In this document: piece by piece, positions 1 through 8,824 of the stretch
How the letters are laid out: every line of letters starts with the position of its first letter
How positions within the stretch are numbered: the stretch's first letter is position 1
NCBI GenBank assembly: GCA_028284885.1
Contig: JANQQW010000074.1
Location: 25,365 to 89,364 of the forward strand
Length of the DNA: 64,000 bases
Reading direction: 5' to 3'
Source of the DNA: Planctomycetaceae bacterium
Lineage (GTDB): Bacteria; Planctomycetota; Planctomycetia; Planctomycetales; Planctomycetaceae
Position numbers and translations under genes: made by a program
The notes under the pieces: generated by a model
Database searches by the model: none
The model's input: the letters and a program-made list of their open reading frames with translations, nothing else
Told to the model about the DNA's origin: nothing

Positions 1-247
1 ACAGGACCCAGTCGCCCGTGGCATGGGCGAGGGCCCGATTCTTCTGAGGCCCGTAGCCCGGCCAGTCCAACTGGTAGACGCGGTCCGTGTACTCTCGGCA
101 GATCGCGACGGTCCCGTCGGTGCTGCCGGAGTCGACGACGACGATCTCGTTCGCCCAGCAGACCGAGTCGAGGCAGGCCCGGATCGTGTTCGCCTCGTCC
201 TTGCAGATGACGATCGCCGAGACGGTCGGCTCGTTCGAGCGAGTCAC
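1..247 (-). CDS. Family 2 glycosyltransferase, LPS core type (3' part outside window)
   Basis: Only the first 82 or so codons lie in the window. The protein opens with the GT-A nucleotide-sugar fold: a short beta strand, then CKDEANTI, then EIVVVDSGSTDGT, which carries the acidic residues used for sugar-nucleotide binding. The spacing and the PQKNRALAHA segment resemble WaaE/KdtX-type LPS core glucosyltransferases, which add a sugar to inner-core heptose on the cytoplasmic face of the inner membrane. The GTG start overlaps the waaF stop as GTGA, so the two are translationally coupled. The acceptor sugar is inferred from the neighbours hldE and waaF. The family call is firm; the substrate is not. 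Confidence 0.85.
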   Translation of the reverse strand, partial: MTRSNEPTVSAIVICKDEANTIRACLDSVCWANEIVVVDSGSTDGTVAICREYTDRVYQLDWPGYGPQKNRALAHATGDWVL

Positions 248-1287
248 GCGGCACCTCGCTTCCCGGAGGCGAGCAACTCGCGGACGGCCGGCATCACGGC
301 GGCCGGCGTCAGCTCCTGCATGCAGCGGTGGTGGCCGAGCGGGCAGACGCGTTTCTGGCAGGGGCCGCAGTCGACGTCGAGTTGCACGTGCCGGGCGAGG
401 TCGTAGTGCGTCTCGCTCCAGGAGATGTGCGTGGGGCCGAACAGCGTGACGACCGGCGTGCCGAGCGCCGCGGCGAAGTGCCGGGGGCCGGAGTCGGTCG
501 CGACGAGCAGTGTCGCCTCGCGAACGGCGGCCTTCGTCACGCCGAGCCCGATCGGTCCGTCCGCCAGCGAGAGCACCCGCGGGTCGTCGGCGAGACTGGT
601 GATCTCGCGGGCCGTGTCGCGTTCCGCGGGGCCGCAGAGGACCAGGACGGTCCGGTCGAGGTCACGAACGACCTGCCCGGCAAGCTCGGCAAAGTGCTCG
701 GTCGGCCAGTGTTTCGCGGCTCCGAACGCCCCGCCGGGACTCATTGCCACGAAGCCCGACGACCGTAGCCGCCAGTCGCGATTCTCCCAGAACGACTCGA
801 ACTGCCGAGCGTCCTCGTCGGTGACGGCGAGTTCCGTGCGTGTCGAGAGAGTCGAACAGCCGAGCGTCTCGGCGAGGCGGTTGTACTCGTCGAGCACCGG
901 GTGTGGTCGTGACTTCGGCTTCGGCGTCACGCGGTCGGTCAGCAACCAGCCACGGAGGTCGCGGGCGAAGCCGACGCGTCGCTTCGCCCCGGACCGCCAC
1001 GCCAGCCACGCGGTGCGGAAGGAGTTCGTCAGCAGCAGCGCCGCGTCGAGCCGCTCGGCCCGCAGGCGGCGGACGAACGACCGCTCGCTCCGTTCGCCCT
1101 GCTTCTCCTTCGGGTCGTACAGCAGAGTGCGGTCGAGGAGGTCGGTGCCGCGGAGCACCTCGGCGACGTACGGCCGGGCGAGGCCGACGACCTCGGCGTG
1201 CGGGTGATGGTCGCGGACCGCCCGCAGGGCCGGTGTCGCCATCACGGCGTCGCCGATCCAGTTCGGGAGGAAGACGCCGAGCTTCAT
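244..1287 (-). CDS. waaF: ADP-heptose:LPS heptosyltransferase (WaaF type, GT9)
   Basis: This 347-residue glycosyltransferase family 9 enzyme transfers L-glycero-D-manno-heptose from ADP-heptose to the LPS inner core at the cytoplasmic membrane. Visible signatures are the N-terminal FLPNWIGDAVMATPALRA, the central MSPGGAFGAAKHWP, and the C-terminal ATDSGPRHFAAALGTPVVTLFGPT that forms the ADP-heptose pocket. A Cys-containing tail (CGPCQKRVCPLGHHRC) is common in this family. Length matches the usual 340-350 residues. The ATG overlaps the hldE stop as ATGA, and its own stop overlaps the next glycosyltransferase, so the three genes form one operon running from ADP-heptose synthesis to transfer. 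Confidence 0.93.
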   Translation of the reverse strand: MKLGVFLPNWIGDAVMATPALRAVRDHHPHAEVVGLARPYVAEVLRGTDLLDRTLLYDPKEKQGERSERSFVRRLRAERLDAALLLTNSFRTAWLAWRSGAKRRVGFARDLRGWLLTDRVTPKPKSRPHPVLDEYNRLAETLGCSTLSTRTELAVTDEDARQFESFWENRDWRLRSSGFVAMSPGGAFGAAKHWPTEHFAELAGQVVRDLDRTVLVLCGPAERDTAREITSLADDPRVLSLADGPIGLGVTKAAVREATLLVATDSGPRHFAAALGTPVVTLFGPTHISWSETHYDLARHVQLDVDCGPCQKRVCPLGHHRCMQELTPAAVMPAVRELLASGKRGAA

Positions 1288-2810
1288 GCCGCGTCCCGTC
1301 GTTCGGGGGCTGCGGGTGTCGCACGCAGCCGGGCGACGATGTCGGTCGTCGAGACGCCGGGCGTCACGCCGAGCGGCTTCACCTGCCCACCGTACGACTC
1401 GACCAGTTCCCAGCCGACGATCTCGCGTTCGCAGTACGTCCCGCCCTTGACCAGAAGATCCGGCCGGAGGGCGTCGAGCACGGCGCGCGGGGTCTCCTCG
1501 TCGAACACGACGACGTAGTCGACCGACTCGAGCGCGGCGAGCATCGTCGTGCGGTGCTCGACGTCGAACAGTGGCCGGTCCGGGGCCTTGCCCAAGCGGC
1601 GGATGCTGTCGTCGGAGTTCGTCGCGACGACGAGGCAGTCCCCCTCGGCGGCCGCCTGTTCGAGGTACCGCACGTGGCCGACGTGCAGGAGGTCGAAGCA
1701 GCCGTTCGTGAGAACGACCCGCTCCCCCAGCCGTCGCCGAGCGGTGAGTTGCCGCTTCAGTTCGTCGAGTTCGAGCACCTTCCGCGACGCGGTCGGCTCG
1801 ACCGAGACGGACCGGCTGTCCCGGAGGATGTCGGCCAGTATCTCCTCGCGGGTGACGTTGACCACGCCGACGTGTTCGACCTCGAGCCCGCCGGCGACGT
1901 TGGCAAGCCGGGCGAGATCCCGCGGCCCGGCCCCGGCGGCCGTGCCGACGCCGATCGTCGCGAGCACCATGTCGCCCGCACCGGTGATGTCGTAGACCTC
2001 GCGTTTGCGGGTGGGGAGCAGCGTCTCGCGGCCGTTCGCCTCGACGACCGCGATGCCGTCGCTGTCGAGCGTGACGAAGGCGTGGCCGAGGTCGAGCCGG
2101 GCGACCAGCTGCCGGCCGGCTCGGAAGGCGTCGTCGGCGTTCTGGATGCGGACGCCGGTCGCCTTGGAGGTCTCGGTCCGGTTCGGCGTGACGGCCGTCG
2201 CCCCGCGGTAGTGGGTGTAGTCGGCACTGGATGCGGGATCGACGACGACCGGCGTCCCGGCGGTCCGGGCGGCGGCGATCAGGTCGCGGAGCACCTCGGG
2301 CGAGCAAACGCCCTTCGCGTAGTCGGAGACGAGGACGGCGTCGAACTCGTCGAGTCGTGCGGTCACCCGTTCGACGAGTTGCCGACCGAGTTCCAGCGAG
2401 ACCGGCGTGCGGACCTCGCGGTCGACGCGGAGCATCTGGTGCGGGTGGCGGTGCTGGGCCCGGCCGAGGAACCGCTGCTTCACGGTCGTCGGACGGTCGG
2501 GGTCCTCGAGCAGGCAGCCGGTGTCGACGTCGGCCCCTTCGAGCGTGCGGCGGACGAACTGGGCGTGCTCGTCGCTGCCGACGACGCCCGCCATCGCGAC
2601 CTCGGCCTCGAGCCCGCGGAGCATGTTCGCGACGTTGGCCGCCCCGCCCAGCCGGCTCTCGCGTCGCTCCTCGCGGAGCAGGACGACGGGCGCCTCCTGG
2701 CTGATCCGCTCGGCGTCGCCCCACACGTACTCGTCGAGGATGAGGTCCCCGAGGACGAGCAGCCTGGGCCGGCCGAGCCGTTGAACGATGTCGACGAGAT
2801 GCTGGGACAA
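1284..2810 (-). CDS. hldE: Bifunctional heptose-7-phosphate kinase / heptose-1-phosphate adenylyltransferase
   Basis: HldE makes ADP-heptose for LPS. The N-terminal ribokinase-type domain (about residues 15-330) carries LLVLGDLILDEYVWG, GGAANVA and the catalytic YDITGAGDMV, where the DTGAGD Asp is present. The C-terminal cytidylyltransferase-fold domain (about 355-508) carries TNGCFDLLHVGHV with the HxGH nucleotide site and ends with STTDIVARLR. I chose the TTG at 2810 because it places the first kinase strand about 17 residues in, as in E. coli HldE, giving 508 residues. The frame stays open to an ATG at 3008, but that 66-residue extension is low-complexity and resembles nothing in the family. 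First gene of the heptose operon. Confidence 0.9.
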   Translation of the reverse strand: MSQHLVDIVQRLGRPRLLVLGDLILDEYVWGDAERISQEAPVVLLREERRESRLGGAANVANMLRGLEAEVAMAGVVGSDEHAQFVRRTLEGADVDTGCLLEDPDRPTTVKQRFLGRAQHRHPHQMLRVDREVRTPVSLELGRQLVERVTARLDEFDAVLVSDYAKGVCSPEVLRDLIAAARTAGTPVVVDPASSADYTHYRGATAVTPNRTETSKATGVRIQNADDAFRAGRQLVARLDLGHAFVTLDSDGIAVVEANGRETLLPTRKREVYDITGAGDMVLATIGVGTAAGAGPRDLARLANVAGGLEVEHVGVVNVTREEILADILRDSRSVSVEPTASRKVLELDELKRQLTARRRLGERVVLTNGCFDLLHVGHVRYLEQAAAEGDCLVVATNSDDSIRRLGKAPDRPLFDVEHRTTMLAALESVDYVVVFDEETPRAVLDALRPDLLVKGGTYCEREIVGWELVESYGGQVKPLGVTPGVSTTDIVARLRATPAAPERRDAA

Positions 2811-3052
2811 GAGCCGTTCCCTCGGCGCAGTCCGGATACCGTGCCCGATTTCGGGCGGGGCGGGATGATCCCCGGAACCGGGAATCGGGTCAATGGGGAT
2901 GTCCGTGACGGCGGAAACTGTGCGGCTTCCGCGGACACCGACTGTCGGACGGGTCGTGTCGTGGTCCCGTGGAAGCCGGGACTCCGGACAGGACGAGGAC
3001 GATTCCAAGGGTGGAAGCGTTGCTCCTGTCGCGTTTTGGAACCGAGCCCCCC

Positions 3053-4096
3053 ATGCCCCGACCGTCGTTCTCGCCGTCGAAACTCTTCCTGTGTCTTTCC
3101 GGACTGCTCCTCACGGCGGCGATCGCCGTGGGCGACGACCCCACAGCGCCTGCCGCGACCCCGCCGGCCGACTACGAACCGAGCGCCGTCGAGGAACCGT
3201 GGGTGAGTGACGGCGGCTGCGACTGGCTCCGCTGCGACGCCGGTTGCGACGGTTCTGCGGCTTGTCCGGCCGAGCGGCTCGTGGAGGGTCTGTTCGGCGG
3301 TCTCGGCTTCGCGCCGTCGGACTCCTGCTACAACGACTTCATCAGCCCGATCACCAACATCGTCCACTTCGAGGACCCGCGGACGGTGACGGAGCTGCGG
3401 CCGATCTTCATCCACAACGAGGTGCCGAACTCGGCGGGTGGCGGCGACGTTCAGCTGATCGCAATGCACGTGCGGGCCGCTCTCAACGACCGGTTGTCGA
3501 TCGTGGCGGCCAAGGACGGCTTCATCACGTCGGACAACCCCTTGATCGAGGACGGCTGGGCCGACATCTCGATCGGCCTGAAGTACAACGTCTGGAAGGA
3601 TCCCTGCGAGCAGTGGATCGTCTCGGCCGGCTTCGCCTACGAGATGCCGACCGGCAGCCACCGTACTCTGCAGGGGAACGGCGACGGCAAGTTCGCCCTG
3701 TACCTCACCGCCGGTACCGAGTTCGCCGACTGCTGGCACTACGTGACGACCTCCGGCTTCCGCCTGCCGGCCAACACGAACGAGGAGAGCCAGGTCTGGT
3801 ACTGGTCACAGCACGTCGACCGGAAGCTGACCGACAACCTCTACGGTCTCGTCGAGCTCAACTGGTTCCACTGGATGCGGTCCGGCCAGGGAGGTGTCGC
3901 CGGGGTCGAGGGCGTGGACCTCTGGAACTTCGGCTCCACCGGCGTCGCCGGGAACGACATCGTCACGATGGCGGTCGGCACGAAGCTCAAGCCGACCCCC
4001 AAGCAGGAGGTCGGCCTCGCCTACGAGTTCCCGCTGACGAACCGCGAGGACATCCTCGACCACCGGATCTACGTCGACTGGATCGTCCGCTACTGA
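3053..4096 (+). CDS. Secreted outer-membrane beta-barrel-like protein
   Basis: A 347-residue protein with a classic signal peptide ([16 protein letters not shown], cleavage near AVG/DD), then a Cys-rich linker with six cysteines, including [10 protein letters not shown]. The rest is built from alternating amphipathic strands rich in aromatic residues ([41 protein letters not shown]) and ends in a terminal aromatic (IVRY), as expected for a BAM-inserted barrel. It loosely resembles the phenol-degradation MetA-type barrel family. No substrate can be inferred. It is divergent from hldE, with which it would share the 2811-3052 interval as promoter region. Confidence 0.75.
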   Translation: MPRPSFSPSKLFLCLSGLLLTAAIAVGDDPTAPAATPPADYEPSAVEEPWVSDGGCDWLRCDAGCDGSAACPAERLVEGLFGGLGFAPSDSCYNDFISPITNIVHFEDPRTVTELRPIFIHNEVPNSAGGGDVQLIAMHVRAALNDRLSIVAAKDGFITSDNPLIEDGWADISIGLKYNVWKDPCEQWIVSAGFAYEMPTGSHRTLQGNGDGKFALYLTAGTEFADCWHYVTTSGFRLPANTNEESQVWYWSQHVDRKLTDNLYGLVELNWFHWMRSGQGGVAGVEGVDLWNFGSTGVAGNDIVTMAVGTKLKPTPKQEVGLAYEFPLTNREDILDHRIYVDWIVRY

Positions 4097-4100
4097 GAAG

Positions 4101-4119
4101 GAGGCCGTTCACGGGCCTC
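4101..4119 (+). terminator. Weak hairpin after the outer-membrane barrel gene
   Basis: A 6-bp perfect stem (GAGGCC paired with GGCCTC) with a 7-base loop begins five bases after the stop of the preceding gene. No T-tract follows, so it may stabilise an mRNA 3' end rather than terminate transcription. Confidence 0.25.
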
Positions 4120-4245
4120 GTGGGTCGCCGCGCGGATTCTCCCGGAAACCTGTCACATCAGCGTCCGAATTCCGCTTCGCTGTCGAGAGACGCGCGTGGG
4201 CCACGTCCCACGCCGATCGAAATCGACTCCGGGATTCACGCGACC

Positions 4246-4716
4246 ATGAAGTCCTTCCTCACGACCTTCGCTCTCTTCGTACTGCTCACTCCGACGGCTT
4301 TCGGTGAGGAATTCGCCGAGTCGGGCACGTTCGACGTCGAGATCGGGCTGCTCGACGAGAAGAGCGAGCTGATGCACGTCACCTTCTACGGCAGCCGCGA
4401 CGCCGATCCGCGAGTTCTTCTCGACAAGGAGGACAAGTCGGTCGCCGTCGGCGACTTCAACCGCGACGGGTTCGAGGACGTCGCCTTCTTCCAGACGCTC
4501 GAGACCGGTGACGTGAGCGGGGACGGCACACTCGACATCATCACGGCCCCGGGGCCAGGTGGCGGCCCCCACGTCAGGGTGTTCAACGCCTACCCCGGAT
4601 TCACCGGCGGAGTTCGCGTTGCCGTGTGTGACGTCACCGGTGACGGCACGCCAGACCTCATTCTCGGCGCTGGGCCTGGTGTCCGGATCTTCGGCGGGGC
4701 CAACGGAGCGTGGTGA
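4246..4716 (+). CDS. Short secreted FG-GAP/VCBS-type calcium-loop protein
   Basis: 156 residues: a signal peptide ([20 protein letters not shown]) and then three Asp-rich loops of the dockerin/EF-hand-like kind found in FG-GAP and VCBS repeats ([27 protein letters not shown]). Each is followed by a short hydrophobic strand, with the [11 protein letters not shown] linker typical of such repeats. Full propellers of this family need about seven repeats; this protein has two to three and stops just after GVRIFGG. It is therefore either a minimal calcium-binding secreted protein or the N-terminal remnant of a longer one. No partner is evident. Confidence 0.7.
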   Translation: MKSFLTTFALFVLLTPTAFGEEFAESGTFDVEIGLLDEKSELMHVTFYGSRDADPRVLLDKEDKSVAVGDFNRDGFEDVAFFQTLETGDVSGDGTLDIITAPGPGGGPHVRVFNAYPGFTGGVRVAVCDVTGDGTPDLILGAGPGVRIFGGANGAW

Positions 4717-4722
4717 CCGCCG

Positions 4723-6105
4723 CTACTCGTGCGTCAGGTACCGCATCCGCTTGTGGACGTCGATGTTGAAGCCCTGGTAGCGGGTGCTGAGGTTGCCGGG
4801 GGCGAACAGGTCGGCCCGGATGTGCTCGACGTCGTCGGCCCCGATGGCGGTCGTGAAGATCGGCATCAGGAACTCGCGACCCAGCTTCGAGGGCTGCAGC
4901 CGGCGGCAGTCGTAGAAGCTCGTGTGCAGGTTGCGGGGGTGGATGGCCCCCCAGCGGTCGCGGAGCTTGTTGGCCGGGAGGGCCATCAGATGGAACCCGT
5001 CGTCCTGGTTGTACTGCAGCACGGCGAGGGCGTTGTTCTCGCCACGAACCAGCAGCTCCATGGCGTGTCCGCCGAGCTGGGCGGCGTGGAACCGGTCGAA
5101 CTGGATGGGACGACCACCCCGCTGGGTGTGGCCGACCATTCGCGTGAAGATGGCGGACTCGGCGGTGTCGTGCCGGCGGCGGGACTGGAAGAACCCGTCG
5201 CCGAGCCGTTCGATGAGCATGCTCTTGAGCGCCTCGGCGGCCCCGTCGAAGCGGACGTTCCCCGACGGGTCGCGACGGCCGAGGTCGCCGAGCGGCACCC
5301 CCTCGGCCCCCTTCACGCCCTCGCCCACGACGATCACGACGTGCTTCTGCAGGTCGTAGAGCTCGGCGACCCGGGTGGCGAGTCGTTCGAAGTCGACGGC
5401 GACCTCGGGGATCAGGATGATGTCCGGCTGGCCGTAGGCCGACCCGAGGGCGATGTAGCCCGACTCGCGGCCCATCACCTCGACGATGCCGATCCGGCGG
5501 TGGCTCTCGGCGGTCGTGCGAATCCGGTTGATCGACTGGGCGACGACGTAGACGGCCGTCGCGTAGCCGGGCGTGGCGTAGTTGACGATCTCGCCGAGCT
5601 CGATCTCGGCCTGGTCGTCCGACTTGGAGTAGACGGGCTTCCCGGTCTCGGGGTCCTCGGACCGCTCCCAGACGTTGGGCTCCTCGATGTAGTTGAGGCC
5701 GAGGTCGTTGTCGATCGTCTTGGGCGCGAGCACGCAGGGGAACTGTTCGGAGATCGGCTGCATGCCGTTGATCGTGCCGTCGCCGCCGATGCAGATCAGG
5801 CCTTCGATGCCGAGCTTCTCCAGCCTTTGGGCGACGGTCTTCATCTCGTCGACGGAGTCGGCGGAGATGTAGGTCCGGGACGCGCCGAGAATCGTGCCGC
5901 CCTGGCAGGGGTCGAGTTCCGGGATGCTGCTGAACAACGGGTTCAGCGGCACGTAGGGGACGCGAGGGTCGAGCAGGCCGCCGAAGCCCTTGACGATGCC
6001 GTAGACCTCGATGCCGAGTTGGTTGGCCCGTTCGACGGCCCCGAAGATGGTGGCGTTGAGGGCCGGGGTGTCTCCGCCGGCCGTGAGGATTCCCACGCGT
6101 TGCAT
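4723..6105 (-). CDS. pfkA: 6-phosphofructokinase, long form with mixed ATP/PPi signature
   Basis: A 460-residue phosphofructokinase that phosphorylates fructose 6-phosphate in glycolysis. Seen: the N-terminal GILTAGGDTPALNA, the phosphate-donor loop GGDGT (residues 107-111), the catalytic PKTIDND (128-134), MGRESGYIA, and GHTQRGG. It is longer than the 320-residue E. coli enzyme and of the length of the PPi-PFK/clade X lineage. The donor-loop Gly110 is the ATP-type residue (PPi enzymes have Asp). Lys129 is the residue usual in the PPi lineage (Gly in E. coli PfkA). From family knowledge this pair predicts ATP use within a PPi-related clade. The start is the ATG directly before QRVGILTAGG. Confidence 0.92.
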   Translation of the reverse strand: MQRVGILTAGGDTPALNATIFGAVERANQLGIEVYGIVKGFGGLLDPRVPYVPLNPLFSSIPELDPCQGGTILGASRTYISADSVDEMKTVAQRLEKLGIEGLICIGGDGTINGMQPISEQFPCVLAPKTIDNDLGLNYIEEPNVWERSEDPETGKPVYSKSDDQAEIELGEIVNYATPGYATAVYVVAQSINRIRTTAESHRRIGIVEVMGRESGYIALGSAYGQPDIILIPEVAVDFERLATRVAELYDLQKHVVIVVGEGVKGAEGVPLGDLGRRDPSGNVRFDGAAEALKSMLIERLGDGFFQSRRRHDTAESAIFTRMVGHTQRGGRPIQFDRFHAAQLGGHAMELLVRGENNALAVLQYNQDDGFHLMALPANKLRDRWGAIHPRNLHTSFYDCRRLQPSKLGREFLMPIFTTAIGADDVEHIRADLFAPGNLSTRYQGFNIDVHKRMRYLTHE

Positions 6106-6273
6106 GATTCGTTTCCCGTGTCTCGCGTCGTCGCGGTCGCGAACTCGCTGGTTCGGCGCTCGGGGGGCGAGAACCGCGAACACGGCGGATCCCGAGTGCG
6201 AGCACCCTGTCGTCTTCTGGAAGGAACACGGCGGTGAGCGCTCGCGGGCGTCGGCCGGTGGCCGGACTCCGTC

Positions 6274-6301
6274 TTGAGTCGCCGTGTCGGCCCCTTATAC
6301 C
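6274..6301 (+). promoter_or_regulatory. Candidate sigma-70 promoter for htrA
   Basis: TTGAGT (6274-6279) and TATACC (6296-6301) are separated by 16 bases, 65 bp upstream of the htrA start. They lie in the 260-bp divergent gap with the phosphofructokinase gene. Each hexamer matches four of six consensus positions. No experimental support. Confidence 0.4.
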
Positions 6302-6365
6302 ATCCGCGCGAGCGGGGGAACACGCCCCGCGTCCCGGTTCCGAAGTCCTCCCATCGGAGTTCGCC

Positions 6366-7565
6366 GTGCGGTACGTACTCGCCTGCCTGGTCAGTTCCGT
6401 CCTGGGAGGGGCCGCTGCGGTCCTGTTGCTCGGCGACCACCCCGGCGAGGTGGCCTTCGCCCAGCGTGTCGAGCCGCTCCGGCCGCCCCGGCGGGACGAG
6501 TCGCGGACCGACACCCGCCGCGGACTCGCCGACGGTCCCCGCGAGGCCGGGGCCTCGCTGCTGCCGCCCGCCGGCGCGTTCGACGCGAACGGCATGACCG
6601 TCGAGGAGACGGTCGGTGTGTTCGTCTACGACCGCGTGAACCGGAGCGTCGCCAACATCACCACCCGCGTCAGCCGGCCGGAGGGGTTCTTCGTCGGCGA
6701 GGGAACCAGTGAGGGGAACGGCAGCGGCTCCGTCGTCGACGAGAGCGGCCACGTGCTGACGAACTTCCACGTCATCGAGAACGCGACCGAGGTGGCCGTC
6801 ACGCTGTTCGACGGCAAGACCTACGACGCGACGTTCGTGGGAGCCGACCCGATCAACGACGTCGCCGTCATCCGCATCGACGCCCCGCGGGACGTGCTGT
6901 ACCCGGTCACGTTCGGCGACTCGAACCGGCTCCGCGTCGGGCTCCGCATCTTCGCGATCGGCAACCCGTTCGGTCTCGAACGGACGATGACGACCGGCAT
7001 CATCTCCAGCCTGAACCGCTCCCTGCAGGTGCGGGGGAACCGGACGATCAAGTCGATCATCCAGTGCGACGCCGCCATCAACCCGGGGAACTCCGGCGGC
7101 CCGCTGCTCGACTCGCAGGGCCGGCTGATCGGAATGAACACGGCCATCGCCAGCCGGACCGGTCAGAGCAGCGGCGTCGGCTTCGCCATCCCGATCAACC
7201 TCGTGAAACGCGTGCTCCCCGAGCTGATCGAGCACGGCCGCGTCATCCGGGCCGAGATCGGCATCCAACGGGTCTACGAGACGGGCAACGGGCTGCTGGT
7301 CGCCAAGCTGACCGACGGCGGCCCGGCCCAACGGTCCGGACTCCGCGGCCCCCGCATCACCCGCGAACGCCGCGGCCCGTTCGTCGTCGAGCGGATCGAC
7401 CGCAGCGCCGCCGACCTGATCGTCGCCCTCGACGGCGAGCCGGTGAAGACGGCCGGCGAGTTCCTCGAACTCGTCGAGAGCCACAAACCGGGCGAACGCG
7501 TCGTCCTCCGCGTGATCCGCGAAGGACAACGGCTGGAGTTGCCGGTCGTCTTGGGAGGAGACTGA
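6366..7565 (+). CDS. htrA: HtrA/DegP-type serine protease with PDZ domain
   Basis: A 399-residue trypsin-fold protease for envelope protein quality control. An N-terminal hydrophobic stretch (YVLACLVSSVLGGAAAVLLLG) acts as signal or anchor. The catalytic triad is visible: His135 in LTNFHVIEN, Asp165 in NDVAVIRID and Ser243 in NPGNSGGPLLD. A single PDZ domain fills about residues 310-395 (LIVALDGEPVKTAGEF). The GTG start is supported by GGAG at 6356-6359, six bases upstream. Having one PDZ domain makes it more DegS-like in layout than DegP-like. It stands alone, with a promoter-like pair at 6274-6301. Confidence 0.92.
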   Translation: MRYVLACLVSSVLGGAAAVLLLGDHPGEVAFAQRVEPLRPPRRDESRTDTRRGLADGPREAGASLLPPAGAFDANGMTVEETVGVFVYDRVNRSVANITTRVSRPEGFFVGEGTSEGNGSGSVVDESGHVLTNFHVIENATEVAVTLFDGKTYDATFVGADPINDVAVIRIDAPRDVLYPVTFGDSNRLRVGLRIFAIGNPFGLERTMTTGIISSLNRSLQVRGNRTIKSIIQCDAAINPGNSGGPLLDSQGRLIGMNTAIASRTGQSSGVGFAIPINLVKRVLPELIEHGRVIRAEIGIQRVYETGNGLLVAKLTDGGPAQRSGLRGPRITRERRGPFVVERIDRSAADLIVALDGEPVKTAGEFLELVESHKPGERVVLRVIREGQRLELPVVLGGD

Positions 7566-7691
7566 GGAGCCGGGAGACAGGTGTCGGGAGTCGGGGGTCA
7601 GCAGTCCGTGACCGTTCGTGGGACGGAGGTCACGCGGTCGCGTAGACTGTCGCCTAGTCCCTGCACGCTGACTCCTGCCCCCTGCCCACTC
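7566..7691. repeat. Intergenic spacer with imperfect inverted GGAGTC/GGGGTCAGC-type repeats
   Basis: The 126 bases between htrA and queE are low-complexity. The left half (about 7580-7605) has iterated GGGAGTC, GGGGGTC and AGCAG. The right half (about 7663-7690) is its approximate reverse complement (CTGACTCCTGCCCCCTGCC). The arms could fold into a long imperfect hairpin. Similar TGACTCC/TGACCCC heptamer tracts occur between genes in other bacteria; whether this is a dispersed family here needs a genome search. Confidence 0.45.
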
Positions 7692-8369
7692 ATGTTCTTC
7701 TCCGAGCTCTTCCACAGCATCCAAGGCGAGGGGTCGCTCGCGGGGACGGAGTCGGTCTTCGTGCGGACGAGTGGGTGCAACCTGCGGTGCTGGTTCTGCG
7801 ACACGCGGTACACGTCGTGGGAGCCGGAGGGGGAGCATCGGCCGTGGGAGGAGGTCGCGGACGAGGTGCTGGCGATCGACTGCGAGCACGTCGTCGTGAC
7901 GGGGGGCGAGCCGCTTCTGCAGTCGGAAGTGCAGCCGCTCGTCGCGAGGCTTCGAGAGGCCGGGCGGCACGTCACGATCGAGACGGCGGGGACCGTCTTC
8001 CTCGACGTGCCGGCCGACCTGATGTCGATCAGCCCGAAGCTCGAGAACTCGACGCCCGACGACGCCGACTGGCGAGAGAAGCACGAACGACTCCGCGACA
8101 ACCCGGAGACGATCCGCCGACTGCTGTCGTTGGGGCCGTACCAGCTGAAGTTCGTGATCGACGCACCCGCCGACCTGGACGACGTCGAACAGTGGCTGAC
8201 GCGGTTCCCCGCGATCGAACGGGACCGCGTCTGGTTGATGCCACAGGCGACGGCGGCCGAGATGATCACGGAGCGTCGAGACTGGCTCGCCGAGGCTGCG
8301 GAGCAGCGGGGACTCCACGTTTCCCCCCGGCTGCACGTCGAGTGGTGGGGCAACGTCCGGGGGAAATAG
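7692..8369 (+). CDS. queE: 7-carboxy-7-deazaguanine synthase
   Basis: A 225-residue radical SAM enzyme that converts 6-carboxytetrahydropterin to 7-carboxy-7-deazaguanine, the ring-contraction step of queuosine/7-deazaguanine synthesis. The N-terminus FSELFHSIQGEG is the QueE signature. The 4Fe-4S motif is CNLRCWFC (Cx3Cx2C). A SAM-binding VVTGGEPLLQ follows, then SISPKLEN and YQLKFVID. Length is normal. The start is the ATG immediately before FFSELF. No other queuosine gene is present in the window, so its partners must lie elsewhere. Confidence 0.92.
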   Translation: MFFSELFHSIQGEGSLAGTESVFVRTSGCNLRCWFCDTRYTSWEPEGEHRPWEEVADEVLAIDCEHVVVTGGEPLLQSEVQPLVARLREAGRHVTIETAGTVFLDVPADLMSISPKLENSTPDDADWREKHERLRDNPETIRRLLSLGPYQLKFVIDAPADLDDVEQWLTRFPAIERDRVWLMPQATAAEMITERRDWLAEAAEQRGLHVSPRLHVEWWGNVRGK

Positions 8370-8545
8370 GGCCTCGGAGCGACGATTCGGCGGATTCGCC
8401 AATCTGGACGAACTTTCGCGATTCGCCCGGAAGTCCTGTTGCTTTCGGGGTCGGCGTGATACCCTTTTGGGCATCCGGTTGGTCGCCCATCTGTGCAGCC
8501 CTGTACGGCGACCTCACCACCACACGAGTCGAAGGATGTGAGTAG

Positions 8546-8743
8546 ATGGCGGAAGGCACGATCAAGAAGCTGACGGAGAAGGGATTCGGATTCATCGACA
8601 CGGGAGGGGGGAAGGACCTCTTCTTCCACATGTCCAACCTCGACGGCGTCCACTTCGACGACCTCGAAGAGGGGCAGCGCGTGATGTACGAAGAGGGGAG
8701 TGGCCCGAAGGGGCCGCGAGCCGAGAACGTGCGACTGGCCTAG
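8546..8743 (+). CDS. Cold-shock-domain RNA-binding protein
   Basis: A 65-residue single-domain Csp. The OB-fold RNA-binding motifs are visible: KGFGFI (RNP1) and DLFFHMSNL (RNP2), in the order and spacing of CspA. It binds single-stranded RNA or DNA in the cytoplasm and usually melts mRNA structure or antiterminates. AAGGA lies about 10 bases before the ATG. The 176-base gap upstream (8370-8545) would allow a long 5' leader, as many csp mRNAs have, but I see no conserved cold box. A strong terminator follows at 8777-8811, so this is a monocistronic unit. Confidence 0.92.
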   Translation: MAEGTIKKLTEKGFGFIDTGGGKDLFFHMSNLDGVHFDDLEEGQRVMYEEGSGPKGPRAENVRLA

Positions 8744-8776
8744 TCCAGACGTCGTTCGTCGAATTCGAATGAACGG

Positions 8777-8811
8777 GAAGCCGACGCATCCGCGTCGGCT
8801 TCTTTCGTTTT
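8777..8811 (+). terminator. Rho-independent terminator of the cold-shock gene
   Basis: A perfect 11-bp stem (GAAGCCGACGC, 8777-8787, with its complement at 8792-8802) closes a 4-base loop and is followed by TTTCGTTTT. This is the clearest intrinsic terminator in the window. Confidence 0.85.
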
Positions 8812-8824
8812 CCGGGAGCCCGAG

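Noticed and set aside
1288..2724. Long N-terminal extension in frame with waaF
   Set aside because: The extension is Arg/Pro-rich antisense-like sequence lying inside hldE; the ATGA overlap gives the normal start.
2811..3008. N-terminal extension of HldE to an ATG at 3008
   Set aside because: Sixty-six residues absent from the family; the TTG at 2810 gives the expected distance to the first kinase strand. Not excluded.
8370..8545. Possible promoter and cold-box in the csp leader
   Set aside because: TTGCTT and GATACC are too close (12-15 bases) for a sigma-70 promoter and no cold-box consensus is seen.
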